Program-made: the position numbers and the translations under genes
Shown here: positions 20,501 through 30,970 of the stretch, in pieces
Layout: every line of letters starts with the position of its first letter
Position numbering within the stretch: the stretch's first letter is position 1
Assembly (NCBI GenBank): GCA_025201845.1
Contig: MU603948.1
Location: forward strand, 26,897 to 90,896
Source of the DNA: Martensiomyces pterosporus
Taxonomy: Eukaryota; Kickxellomycota; Kickxellomycetes; Kickxellales; Kickxellaceae
Length of the DNA stretch: 64,000 nt
Reading direction: 5' to 3'
The notes under the pieces: model-generated
The model's input: only the letters and a program-made list of their open reading frames with translations
Database searches by the model: none
What the model was told of the DNA's origin: nothing

Positions 20501-21847
20501 AGACTGTATTCTGTCCCACCTGTCCTTCCACGCTGCTCTGAACTCGGCAAAGACCGCATTTGCCTTGCTGGCTTTGCCGAGACGGTAGTACATTGCCATA
20601 ATTAGAGCATGGATGGTGCCCGAGCACTTGCCAGCGCCCTCCCGGACTGCAGCAAACAGCCACTCTGCGTCAGACTCGCGCTCCTGCACGCACAGCGCCC
20701 TGGCAGCAGACATGTAGAACACGTCGCTCGGGGTATACCCGCGATCTGCCAGAATACGAGCTATCTCGACCACCGTATCCAACGGATCGCCAGCCAGAGC
20801 AGCAGCAAGCTCCGCTGCCTTTTCCTTGGACAGCACAGCTGACTTTTGAAGCAGCGCATCCTTGAGAGGCAGCCCGTACGGCCTGATGCTTGAAACAGCG
20901 TACTCCATGGGTGTTTCATTAAAGATCGGCATGGATCTTTCCTTGCTGCCGCTGTGCCTGATGGCTGCGGGCTGCTGTGGTTGCTCTTTGATGGCCTGGT
21001 TAATGAGGCTGATGCTCTGCTTGTATCCAAAAAGGCTGCTGTTCGCAAGGAAGATGGCAACTCCTTGGATAACTGCCGATTCAACCTCCCAGCCCCGCTC
21101 TTTCACCACACCATGGATCGCAAGCACCGTCTCTGTATCTACACGCGACTCTTGTCCGTTTAAGCCACTCATTGCGATGGTGTCTAGCAGACTCTCGCAC
21201 ACCTCCTTAGTCATCAGGTGGTCTTTGAATGCTGAGTGCGCCTTCAAGCCAGCGCCTGTTCTATCCGCTTCGACTGGTCTGCTAGTGGTATCAGAGGTGG
21301 CTGTATTCGCGGGAGGGCTGTCGCGGGTGCGGATGGCATCGATGATTGCCACCAGGTACTGGTTGCTGTTGGCGGCGCGAGCTTCTGCAATGCGATCAAG
21401 TACATCGCGGGGAGTGGATATGGGCTTGCTGTGTAGTGAATTAATCAAAATGGCTGTAGGTGACCGTGCATCTCTGTCATCTCTAGCGCTCACAGCATCG
21501 ATACGTGAAACTCTATCTTTGTCCAGAAACCAAGCTTCGGTTGTCATGGATCGAGTGCTGCCGGTTAGACCACTTGCGCCTCCGCCACTGAGCTGTGCTG
21601 TTGTACAGCAGTGCATCGGGTTCTGGGAGACTGAATACAGGCTCTTGTTTGTGCGTTTAGAGCTAGAGCCTTGATCCACAGCACCAGCGCAGGCGAGCAA
21701 AGCTGCAGCCCGTGTTGAATTAAACTGCCTGTTGAATCTGCACCTCGCCAGCGACGCGCCAATAGCAGCTGTAAGCTCACGCGCCGGGTGCCGCCGTGCC
21801 TGTTGCTGCTGTGAGCGAGAGGAAAGCGCCAGCAAACGGCTCGCCAT
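17561..21847 (-). CDS. Very long mitochondrial PPR-like helical-repeat protein
   Basis: A 1428-residue intronless protein. The frame reaches 21853 only with a TTG; ATG 21847 begins MASRLLALSSRSQQQQARRHP, a Ser/Arg/Gln-rich import signal. Several stretches resemble pentatricopeptide helices, for example YFYNVLLGALGNSGMLKEM and FTWANVIRWAAGCGARDLAQ, with one near residues 355-440 (TPSDVFYMSAARALCVQ). PPR proteins bind organellar RNA or mitoribosomes. The C-terminus is a GAGAGAGA run encoded by a hexanucleotide repeat, then a basic tail. It could correspond to a mitochondrial translation or RNA-stability factor, but no orthologue is evident by eye. The PPR call is moderate because the repeats are degenerate. 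Confidence 0.7.
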   Translation of the reverse strand: MASRLLALSSRSQQQQARRHPARELTAAIGASLARCRFNRQFNSTRAAALLACAGAVDQGSSSKRTNKSLYSVSQNPMHCCTTAQLSGGGASGLTGSTRSMTTEAWFLDKDRVSRIDAVSARDDRDARSPTAILINSLHSKPISTPRDVLDRIAEARAANSNQYLVAIIDAIRTRDSPPANTATSDTTSRPVEADRTGAGLKAHSAFKDHLMTKEVCESLLDTIAMSGLNGQESRVDTETVLAIHGVVKERGWEVESAVIQGVAIFLANSSLFGYKQSISLINQAIKEQPQQPAAIRHSGSKERSMPIFNETPMEYAVSSIRPYGLPLKDALLQKSAVLSKEKAAELAAALAGDPLDTVVEIARILADRGYTPSDVFYMSAARALCVQERESDAEWLFAAVREGAGKCSGTIHALIMAMYYRLGKASKANAVFAEFRAAWKDRWDRIQSVGVMPDAASVSSEKWRVAHEENEESSELFHAKGLRAIRRSAAAPFYCRALELLARKRFDEAAAFIKEAKYRDFVAFSPEQFGSLTRMLIAHGQVNLGYELYWETQRGANADGGRGVTAGDILFNETPTNHATGELVWSLAKMEDWDRIWLVDGDGKRGVNKALHANIYKHLISRALSTNNSYQAIKSAKALKEPARSHTISLTKTPDTWIREVVNRAMRLDKDRASASKQHPCVDFIEELLFKDMSTRGPAYLEWDARVIRNAFEVMHEQRSPASAEMLSQLFAVIDKNGLMRFPPVCHVVRGACKSVLDGVPKELQQVPQRIDDALDGWCAYLKQDSTQSSIKEMHLVGGSLLCASSSFWQCAVDTLVRGAGDSDISQTAHYLLRTLKLAYIAQAKISPLSLAAANKVLLAAKYPAVDADTGDILPLAEQIKLAAVHAQLPETFKRSTTTQTAGETNPRLWRTTQRGTAVAGAIVCNTPWKEKLRWYNACRRSHEIPKLKQLSWLVADLFRHGKRTDWEPILRDHMPEYVEALKDPSLGGPQVRKMYVETIWSHALKRHSTLGEVEEAIEYYRRVTEDGSHPMPNACACLLAALTGTDVPLPVLDKGWDGPPTGIYGVDPVLPPRGESETDLFLMPSNPAERKDLVAQIGLSMLYSILKTGKWPTTYFYNVLLGALGNSGMLKEMRHIFEVVIPTTTRAMPAYMRVSTDFMPMPFTWANVIRWAAGCGARDLAQYWFKEYRMSAMPIFREESSAFSRQMRRRYAHYARLFDLATPYYSVTSIARPVQEDGTLPTPWYDLRQAEMQIEIDRLRALDKLPLPFTGAARMLTIYTLVDEHRDMDSAEIVASEIVALSEDKALPVSAWKPGCTALAYNWKKMIDGYTEVLRHQQGLLSPDAAVVNRIKERIVYWHGMWSRAYKKAMSRAHFDRKKSDITKEQKELVERLTMDGCVGAGAGAGAERIQSSKARSRVQKRRADA
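17621..17648. repeat. GCACCC hexanucleotide repeat in a coding 3' end
   Basis: About four and a half copies, translated on the minus strand as alternating Gly-Ala near the C-terminus of the PPR-like protein. Confidence 0.85.
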
Positions 21848-23066
21848 TTTCAAAAGTCAGAGGTCAAATTGAACGGAGGACTGTATGGCGCATATAACAA
21901 AAAGCAATGGTAATAGGCTGTCCGAAAGGGCGTCAAGAAGCATGCTGTGTGCATGCAGCCACTGCGCTCGCTGTATGGAGAGCTGCACTGATAGCTTTTT
22001 GCGATCGGCTCGCTGTGCCAAAGCGATCGGGTTGGACCGAAGCGAGCCGAGGACCAAGCGACAGAGCAGCCAGATTGAATGGCCCTGTAGCGCCGGCAAG
22101 AGCCTCGCAAAGGAATGCCAGACCCGTGCTGCTGCCGCGCTCTAGCGAGGCGGAGATGGAGACGCCATAGCACAACCCCCGCTCTGGCTCCTCTGTCCGC
22201 TGAGTCATGCGTTCTTATTCCTTCTCCTTTAGCGGCAACCAAGAGCTGCGAGGCTCACAACGAACGCGGGCGAATCGGGCCGGCCTATAGCCGTCTCTTG
22301 GGAGGACAGCCAATCGAGAAGGGTGCTCTTTGGACACCCCGCATTTTCCCTTGCACGCTTGCGAAGACTGATGCACGACGACGTATTCACATACTGGTTT
22401 CACGCGGTTTGGACCTGGTCAGCCTGTCTGGCGGCAGGCGGGATAGGCAGAAGAGACACGGGGGAGGTGACGGCACACCCCCTGCCCCTCCCCTCCCCCT
22501 GGTCTTAAAGGCACGGCCCTAGCGCATTCTGCGCAAAAAAGCAGGTGTGCTGCTTGTGGTGTGTGCTGCTGGCTGTTTAAAACATGCCTGGGGGAGCTTG
22601 ACCCTGAGCGGTCGATTCTCTCCTCCGATTGACGCCTGTTTTATTCTATGCGCTATACTTTCGCAGACGCTGTTATCTTCAATACCCTCTCTCTTTTCCT
22701 GAATTCCAAGCGAGGCAGAAACAGCGACAGCAGCAGCGGAGCTTGCCTGAGTGCCCAAGCATCCCATCTATCAGTGCCCAAGCACCCCCAGTTCGTCACC
22801 AGCGGTGCTGTAGCAGTGCTCACCTCTCTTCTATCTACTTCCAGCTTACTCCCCCGCTTCTTTGCTTTAGACGAGGCAGGCTTGCCTACTTTGTGCATAA
22901 TCACCACCACCACCATCCGTGCTGTGCTGTGCTGTGCTGCTGCCGGACCATAACGGCTATAACAGAACCCGCACTCCAGGTCCACTGCCCTTTTGTGTCT
23001 CAGTGTCCCACACTGCCCAGCTAACCTGGCGGCTTCGCATCATCCGAGCACCAACTTCAGTCGGCC
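21848..23066. promoter_or_regulatory. Divergent promoter region between PPR-like gene and OSBP gene
   Basis: 1219 bp with no recognisable gene. A C-rich run (about 22478-22502) and long pyrimidine-rich stretches lie ahead of the OSBP start at 23067. No clear TATA box was seen. Confidence 0.5.
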
Positions 23067-24367
23067 ATGAGCAAGGTTGCAGAGGCCACCCCGAGGAACT
23101 CGCTCACTGTGGATAGCGATGAGAGCGGCATGAAGACCCATGTCGAAACGGTCGACCGCGCGGAGGACATCCATGTTGACAGCGACCAGAGCAAGTTCTC
23201 GGCGATGCTGGGGATCCTGCGCAAACTGGTTGGTGTTACAGACGTTATTAGCCTGTAAGTTGCCAACAACTCGCGCCTCTGTGTGCTGTCTGCTTTTGCA
23301 GTTTGGCGCCATCTCTGCTCGGCCAGCCTTCCTTCCCCTCGGTGTAGCACCAGCCGCCTCTTGTGTCCAAGGCGGACAAAGCAAAACACTGAAACGTGTG
23401 CGCCTAGAATCCTGTCTTCATGATGTTTGGGGTCTGGCTTTAATGCGCATTGCCAATTTTATATGTCCATGCTGCACGCCATGGATCCCGCGCAGAAATG
23501 CCTTTGGCGGCACATCAGCCATTCAGCATCATTACTATGCACAGCTGACAGGCAAGCTTGCACCCCATTGCTGCGCGCTTTCTTTGCCCCCTTAATTCAC
23601 ATTGTCCCGCTTCTTTTTGGTTGAACCAGCCTTTGGCGCACACGCGAGCTGCATGCGCGTGGCCTGGCGCATTGATCTGACTGGCTCCCTGTAAATAGCG
23701 CCTGCATTTGTGCCTGCACCCCGCTCAAGCCAGCCAGCTGAATTGCGTGTGTTTGCAATGTAGGCGTCTTTCTCTGCCGTCGCAGCTGCTGGATCCAATT
23801 CCCAATCTCGAATACTGGAACTACATGGAGCGACCAGACTACTTTGCTGCGTAAGTACACCATCCTCCGCTATTTCCCGCCGATCCCTGCAGACTATAGC
23901 TCTGTATCCACGCCCGCGCTTGCTGCTAAGCAAGCCCCCTCCCTTGCACTATGTCTGACTGCCTACTTGCTCACCTGAGAGCGTGTCGGCGGCTGTTGTA
24001 TTGCTGTGTGTGGCGGGGGCCACGTTCGCAATTGTTTGGTTGGCCATCACATGAGTGAGTCTCGGCGCCGCCTATTGCCTGTGACTCGTGGTCTGTTGAC
24101 ATGCAGTGCCACCCGCCTTTTTATAGCTGTGAATGCCTTGGTGTGCCCGGGGCAGCGCTAATGCCCAAAACACCACACGTGCATTGCCTGTATGGCGAAT
24201 TTCGAGATCATCTGTAGCATCACAGAGTCGGATGATGAGGTGGAGCGCATGCTGGCAGCGCTTGCTTGGTGGTTCTCAAAGCTGCTAAAGCACTCTGGGA
24301 AGGTTCTCAAGCCATTCAACTCGATTTTGGGCGAGCAGTTCTTCTGCCACTGGGATGTCGAAGCCAC

Positions 24368-24399
<32 letters not shown>

Positions 24400-25226
24400 C
24401 TGGTGATCGCAAGCTGCGTGTCGAGTACATCACCGAGCAAGTGTCGCACCACCCGCCTGTGTCTGCATATGTCTATCGCTGCAAGGAGCGCGGCATCGAG
24501 GCAGTAGGCATCGACCACATCAGCGCCAAATTCACCGGGCTCTCGGCCACTGTGTCGGCAGGCAGCCAGTGCAAGGGCATCTTTGTGACGCTCAAGCAGC
24601 GCAACGACGAAACCTACATTTGCTCGCACCCCGTAGGAAACATCGTTGGCTGGCTGCGCGGCACACTCAAGGTGCAGCTTGTCGAGAACTGCTACATCAT
24701 GTGTCCCAAGAGCGGGCTGGCAACGGTCATCGAGTTCAAGGAAGAGCGGTGGTTTGGCAAAAATAAGGACAATGTCTCCGGAAAGGTGTTCCGCTACGAT
24801 CCCACGACGCAGGGCGATCTGGTCGCTGGGTGGAAGCTCAAGGACATTCCCAAGTCGTGCAAGGTCGTGGCCACGTTCAGCGGCAACTGGGACAAGCAGG
24901 TCAGCGTGCAGCGCGCAGACACAAAGCCCGCTGCCGAGCGCACGCTTATCGACATGTCAGCACTGGAGATTGCGGAGAAGGTCGTCAAGCCCGTGAGCGA
25001 GCAAGGCGAGATGGAGTCGCGTCGTGTGTGGGACCCGGTTGCGTCGGAGATGAACAAGCGGAACTTTGGAGAGGCCACCAAGCGCAAACGCGCGATCGAG
25101 GATAAGCAGCGCAGGGTTGCTGCTGAGCGCAAGGAGCGCGGCGAGGAGTTTGTTCCAGCGATCTTCAAGCCCGAGTACTCCGACGGCAAGCCAGAGCTCT
25201 TGCCCGCTGCGCCTATCAACCTGTAG
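23067..25226 (+). CDS. Oxysterol-binding protein homologue (Osh/ORP family), three exons
   Basis: Exons 23067-23254, 23764-23850 and 24218-25226 join in frame to 427 residues. Both donors are GTAAGT, and the acceptors end TGTAG. The split codons restore SLRLSLPSQLLDPIPNLEYW and DYFAAITESDD, blocks typical of the lipid-transfer (ORD) domain, which supports the joins. The family fingerprint EQVSHHPP is at about 165-172. Later blocks include GNIVGWLRGTLKVQL, CYIMCPKSGL and FNPAIFKPEYSDG-like EFVPAIFKPEY at the end. There is no PH or ankyrin domain, so it is the short Osh4-7-type. These carry sterol or phosphatidylserine against PI4P between ER and other membranes. A run of ten serines encoded by AGC repeats interrupts the ORD near residue 145. 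Confidence 0.92.
23255..23763 (+). other. Intron 1 of OSBP gene
   Basis: 509 bases from GTAAGT to a TGTAG acceptor. The join completes a Leu codon and restores the conserved LPSQLLDP region. No gene is seen inside. Confidence 0.85.
23851..24217 (+). other. Intron 2 of OSBP gene
   Basis: 367 bases from GTAAGT to CTGTAG at 24212-24217. The join gives AAITESDD, as family members have at this point. Confidence 0.85.
24367..24401. repeat. AGC trinucleotide run (poly-Ser) in OSBP lipid-binding domain
   Basis: About eleven AGC units read as serine between the CHWDV and LRVEYITEQVSHHPP blocks of the ORD. Confidence 0.9.
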
Positions 25227-27040
25227 AAAGTACATAGCCCCTTCTAATACGCATGCTAGCCCTCTGCCTACTCTTGCCGCCCCACATGTCCAGCCAGTCT
25301 GCTCGTTTCTTTTATCTCTTTCTATTTCAGCAATACATCTTTAGACCTGTCCGCTGCCGGTGCTTCCGCGCTGCCTCCCTGTCCTCCACCCGTGTAGCTT
25401 GCGTGGGCTGCGATCGCCGCGGCAGCAGCCAGACATGCGGCCTGTGGTTGGCTGCTTGTTTTTGCGGCACACATGCTCTGCGAGAGAGCGGCGGCCAGGC
25501 GAATGCAGGCTTGGCTGGTGCTGGCGCACCTCGCACTGGCTTGTTCTCAGCAGCAAACAATACTCTCGAGTTTCCGTTCTCTCTAAGAGCACCAAACCCC
25601 GCACACAGCCCGCGAGACCTGTTTGTCTTATTCACGCGACAAACAAAGAACGCGACATCTTGCGCGTCAGATAGTATAGCACGGCCTAGCAGCGCGCTTT
25701 CCTCGGCTGTTGCGCCCTGTCTTTTGCTTTTCATATCCGGGGGTTTCCTTGCGCCTTCGCTTCCCCGCTTTTACTTTTCCAGCAAAAGCTCTATTTCGTA
25801 CGCCTCGCCCGCCCCGCACACACCCAGGGCGGCGCAATACGCACATTCATACGCCTGCCCGCCTTTTTCCTTCCTGCGATTTATTGTCAACTGGGTCATA
25901 CCTGCTTTCTCCATTTCTTTCTTCTCACGTAGACGCTACTTTTGCTTTTCGTGCAACAAGCCTCTGCGAATTGCACCGGCACACGCAGAGAGACGGTGTT
26001 TCTTGCACACTGCACCCAGCCTGCGCTTGCTCCGCACAGCAGGCCCCACTCTACAAAGTACGTTAATTAGGCCACGCCCAGCTTAGCGTCGAGGCACACG
26101 CCGCCCGCCTTGCTGCTGCCCGTCTTTGGCACAAGCACGGAGTCTTGCAGCAATAGTGAAAGCCAGCGCGCGACCTGCTGCCGTGGACGGTAGCAACTGG
26201 CAAATTACACGCCCGACTATTTTATTTTTCGCGTGCTTTGCCCTTCGCTCAGTCAATACACGAATATTGAATTCATTTCTTTTCTGCTTCTGCATTTATT
26301 TGCCCGTTCGTCTCTTCCGCTTAGCTTAATATTATTACACAGGGGACGTCTTTCCGCTACGTGGTCAGTTACGCGCGTTATCTAATACCACGCCTGTTTT
26401 GCCTAAAGGGTAAGTAAGAAACGAGCACACACTAGTGTATTTTTAGACCGCTTCCACTTGGTCCTTCCACCGCACTGCTTGCTCAATGCTCGCCGTTTCC
26501 GACGGCTGTGCGGAGGACGGCTGCAGGCTGGCCCGTCCCAGAGCGCCCGCAATCCTCTTGTGGGCCTCATTGCAATCTCAATCGGCAACGACGAGTGTCA
26601 CATGCCAGTAAACACACAGCTGGTGGCGCCCATACATATACGCGTGCTATTTCTCTACAGAGCCCCGCCTGCTCATGAATTGTGAGTGGTCCAGCACCAG
26701 CAAACAGCCCTGCTCAGCTCCCGTTTTGCTGTATCCCTGCTTTATTGTATCCCGGCTCTCTGCGGCAGAGCATAGCCTATTATCCAGTACGTACTGCCAA
26801 AAGGGCAGCAGCAGCAGCGCCGTAGCCGTCGTGTCATCTCTTTCGAGGCTTATTTAGCAGAGATATAGGCCTGCGTGGTAGATAAGAGGAATCATACACG
26901 CACACACACAGAAGAAGGCGTAGTAAGCTTCAGCACTGGATCAAAGACGCTCGTTGGAAGGCGCAGTTAGTACAGGGAGCGCTATCAACGACGTACCAAC
27001 CAGCACACAGTACACCGCTGCTGGCTCTGCAACTCGCGCG
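25227..27040. promoter_or_regulatory. Long intergenic region ahead of the SWI1-like gene
   Basis: 1.8 kb with no recognisable gene. It is strongly pyrimidine-rich between about 25700 and 26330. A 277-codon frame (25253-26086) lacks a sensible start, domain or codon bias. It probably holds the 3' end of the OSBP gene and a long promoter and leader for the SWI1-like gene. Confidence 0.5.
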
Positions 27041-27199
27041 ATGAGCACATCGGTGCCGTTGACTGAAAACAGTGTTGATATAGCTACAATGGCGTTCAAT
27101 AACATCCCTGGCCAGCCGACACTGCAGTTCACTAGCAGTCAGCCTGGCGATGGTGCCTCAAGTATGGCTCAGCAGAGCATCCAGTTTGGAGCGGTTGCC

Positions 27200-27236
<37 letters not shown>

Positions 27237-30200
27237 TTCAGCAGCTCCAGCTCCAGCAGCAGCAGCAGCTCCAACAGCTCCAACAGCTCCAACAACTGCA
27301 ACATCTCCAGCAGCTTCAGCAGCTTCAGCAGCAGCTCCAGAGCCAGCCCCAGGACCAAAACACACAGCAGCAGCAGCAGCTAGCCAGCCAGCAGATTGCG
27401 ATGGCGCGCCAGGCGCTACTAAGGCAGCAGCAACTGCAACTGCAACAACAACAACAGCAGCAGCAGCAGCAGCAAGCACACTCTGCAGCTGCCATGGCAG
27501 CCTCTGTCTCAAGTGCCACCATGGCCACGCCTACTAAAGGCGGAAGCGATCTTAGCAAACTGCAATCAGAAAGCGCGAATGGGATCGCAAAAGCCCAGCA
27601 GCAGCAGCCGCCAGAGACGACTCAGGCTGGCGAGCCCAACATGCTTGCTTTACAGGCGATTGCAGCTCGACACGGTATTCCTCCGGCTGCGTCCGCACAA
27701 CTCACACCACAGCAGCTGGAGGCGTTTTTGCATCAACTCCAGGCACAGCAACTCCAGGCACAGCAACTCCAGGCACAGCAACTCCAGGCTCAGCAACTCC
27801 AAGCTCAGCAGCAACAACAGCAGCAGCAGCAACAACAACAACAAATCCAACAGCAGATGCGGCTGCGCCAGGCGTCAGAGGCATCTGCCATCGGATTCTC
27901 GACTCCTCAAAGGCAACAGTCAACAACGCCGCTATCAGCCAATATCACAAACACCGACCTGGTGCGCTCATCGTCGGTTCGCCCTGGCAAAAGCGTTGCC
28001 CGCGATCGGTCGAAAAGCCGGTCGCCAGCGCCCATCCACCACCCCCAGGCACACAGCGTTTCTCACCTATTCTCGCCTACCACATCAAATCTGTCCCAGG
28101 CCTCCCCACCGCCACTCACCTCGCCAGCATCGTTCGTACAGTCGCCGCGCGGCCTCGGCAACCCAGGCGTGCAGCGGAAGGGGTCGGCAGCCTCGGTGTT
28201 TGGTGAGGATGTTCGCGCAACGCCAACACCCAGCGAGGCAAGCGCAGGAGCAGCCAGCGCTCCACCAGTAGTGTATACGCCCGAGGAAGTCGCGCAGGCG
28301 TACAGGGTGTCGGAGGAGTTCCTGAAGCAGCTGCCAACGTTCACGTCAGAGTCGTTTGTCCTGTTTCTCCAAAAGTTCCTCAAGGAAAACAACATTCCCG
28401 GAAACTTCTCCAAGCCTCCGGCGTTTGACGACAAGCAGATCGATCTGTACCGCTTCTTCTCGGAGGTGATCAAGCAGGGCGGGCTTGAGCAGGTGCACAC
28501 GCGGCGAATCTGGCGCCAGGTTGCAAAGGACTCTGGCTTGCCCGACATCCCAACACTGCCGCCGCTGCTCAGCCGCTGGTACAAGGGATGGCTCCAGCCG
28601 CTTGAGCAGCTCCGGGTGTTCCCGCCTGGGCACCCCAAACACACGGGGATCAACGCCAATTTCTCTCTGAAGAAAAGGCGGAAGCAGGACGCGTTTGGCA
28701 GCCCCGGCGGTACGCCGGGTCCGGCTGAGCGGTCGTACTCGGTCAACCTCGACTCTGCAAAGCGGCCAAAGATGTACAGCCCGCTGACCAACGGCGTAGC
28801 GTCGGCCACAGCGTCGCCGGCTCAGTTTACGCCGCCGCCCATTCACGCCAATTTACACAACCCAGCAGCAACGGCAGCAGCGGCAGCGGTAGCAGCAGCG
28901 GCGTCAGGCATGCAAAGTGGGACAGGCATGACTAATGGTGCAGCGCCTTCGGGAGCAGCGCCGGTGCCTCCTCCAGCAAACTCAATGTCAGCACCCTCGC
29001 TTCCAACAAACGGTATCGCCCCCACGCCACCGCGGCCCGTCTCTCAGCAGGCGATCCCAAGCCATCCACCAGCCACCCCAGGACCGCCAGGACCGCCAGG
29101 ATCGATGGCCGCTGGTGCCCCGGGCATGCAGGTGCCGCCTGGCGCAGCTGCATTGTCTCAGCCTCCACCGCAGCCTGCAGCACAGACACCCACAGCTTCA
29201 CTAGTCACGGTTCCGCCTCCGCCGCCTGCGCCTCAGCCACTGCGGTTTTTCCCACTGGAGCGAACGCTCGACACCTGGGGCGGCATCGAGATACAGCCGT
29301 GTGCATTGTACAGACCACGGGCCCTTCTGCCAGCTGTGGGCGACTATGGATCAGTCGATATTCGCGCGCTGACGCTCAGCATTGAGTCTGGAATCGCCAT
29401 GGAGGTCACAAACGCTCTAAACACGCTGATCAAGGTAGCATCGCATCCGGATGTTGTGCTGCCGCTCAGCCAATGTGAGGAGCTTGCAGAGGCGCTGCTG
29501 GGGATTATCGCTGGCATCGAGGCACCCAAGCCCAGGGGCAACGGCGGCATGGACTCGTCGACCGACAACAGCCACACAGCGGACGAGGACCAGACACGCG
29601 AAAAGATGCCAACATACAGCGAGGACACGTCGCTCTTTCGGTCGCTGTGTGCAAACGACTTGAGCGAGGGCGGAATCATTGGCGATGACATGCAGGACGA
29701 GACTGCTGTAAGAGGCCTACTCCATGGCGGCGATGATCTGTGGTCGTTCACATCCGACCGGACGCTGACGGTGGTGTACGCCTTGCGCAACCTGTCATTC
29801 CTCCCCGCAAACCAGCAGTACCTTGCGAGTAGCGCTGATTTTGCTCAGACGTTTGCGCGCCTGGTGTTGCTGTGCGACGAGTCCGCAAAAGCACTGCATG
29901 CCTGCGGAGGCGGCTCTGCTCTTGGCAAGCTCGCCAGTCTTGTTGTCCTGCGCGCGCTCGAGTTCCGCAAGTCGCTGGTTGTCCTTTTGGCAAATGTGTC
30001 GCATGTGGTTGAGCTCAGGAAGGCGGGCGAGGGCTTTTTGCGGGCAGCGCTCAGGCTGGTGTGCTACTTTGTCGACGATGTGCAGACAGGCGACATTGCA
30101 GACGAGTGGATCCGCGACAGCATGCCGCTTGTTCCCGGGGACCCGCTGGCCACCGCAATCCACGTCAAGGCGCCAGATGGGCGAGCGTACTACCTGCATG

Positions 30201-30970
30201 CGCTGGAGGCTGCTGGTCGGCTGGCCATCTCTGACGAGAACCGGCAGTTCCTGGCAGCCTCTGTGGGGCCCGATGCGTACAGGCCACTGGCCACTGCGTG
30301 CGTGGCCCTGCTTGCGGGGCACCAGATGGCAGCAGCAGCGTATCCAGCAGCGCCACTCAACTACTCGGAGCACCGGCTGATGTGGCTGCAGATGTGCTTG
30401 ATGGTGCTGAGCAACCTTACCGCTGCAGCAACACCGCAGCCATTGGTGGCATCGCGCAGATACACGCCGTTCAGGATCCCAGCCAATGGAAACATCAACC
30501 AGGCGGCCAACGGCACCAGTGTGCCCCTAGCTGGCGGCGGCAGCGGCGGCTCTAGCGCAAACTCCATGCGGCGAGCCATGGCCAAGCGGCCGATGCCGTT
30601 CGTCCCCGTGGTGTACACGTCCATGCTCGTGCCTCCGTCGATGAAGGAGTTCCGGCTGCTCCTGGCGTCGAATGCGGATCTCGTGCGCTCGCTGCTGGAG
30701 ATTGTGCTCCTGTGGTGGAGCCAGGTCGGCCTGCCGTGCTCCCGCTCGCACTCGCCGCAGCTGCACGACTCGCCGCTCAGCGACCTGGCTGAGCGTGCAG
30801 TGTATGTTCTGCAGCTTTTGCACCCGGAGCACGATGCGCTGTTTGCCAGCAGGTGGCGCGAGTGGGTGGTTGACCACACTGCCCGCTACCAGCTGTCGCC
30901 TGTCTTGGCGGAGGTCCTCTACGAGCTTGTTGGCATGATCCCTGTGCAGTCGTCCGCCATGTCGCCCTGA
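27041..30970 (+). CDS. SWI1: SWI/SNF chromatin-remodelling subunit, SWI1/ARID1 type
   Basis: A 1309-residue protein from the first ATG (the frame opens 87 bases earlier at a TTG). Residues about 45-285 are poly-Gln/Leu-Gln, including five 15-bp QLQAQ repeats. The ARID DNA-binding domain covers about 430-530 (FLQKFLKENNIPGNF, FFSEVIKQGGLEQVHTRRIW, LSRWYKGWLQPLE). A proline-rich linker follows. From about residue 735 there is a helical BAF250/SWI1 C-terminal region (LERTLDTWGGIEIQP, VVYALRNLSFLPANQQYLA, WLQMCLMVLSNLTAAA). This is the layout of ARID1A/OSA and yeast Swi1, a subunit that anchors and recruits the SWI/SNF remodeler. It is intronless. Confidence 0.9.
27735..27830. repeat. 15-bp repeats and CAG/CAA runs coding poly-Gln in SWI1-like gene
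   Basis: A 15-base unit coding Gln-Leu-Gln-Ala-Gln is repeated about five times, then runs into CAG/CAA repeats. Similar CAG runs lie at 27202-27240 and 27430-27475. Confidence 0.85.

Noticed and set aside
25253..26086. 277-codon frame upstream of the SWI1-like gene
   Set aside because: No domain, Ser/Pro/Arg composition from pyrimidine-rich DNA.
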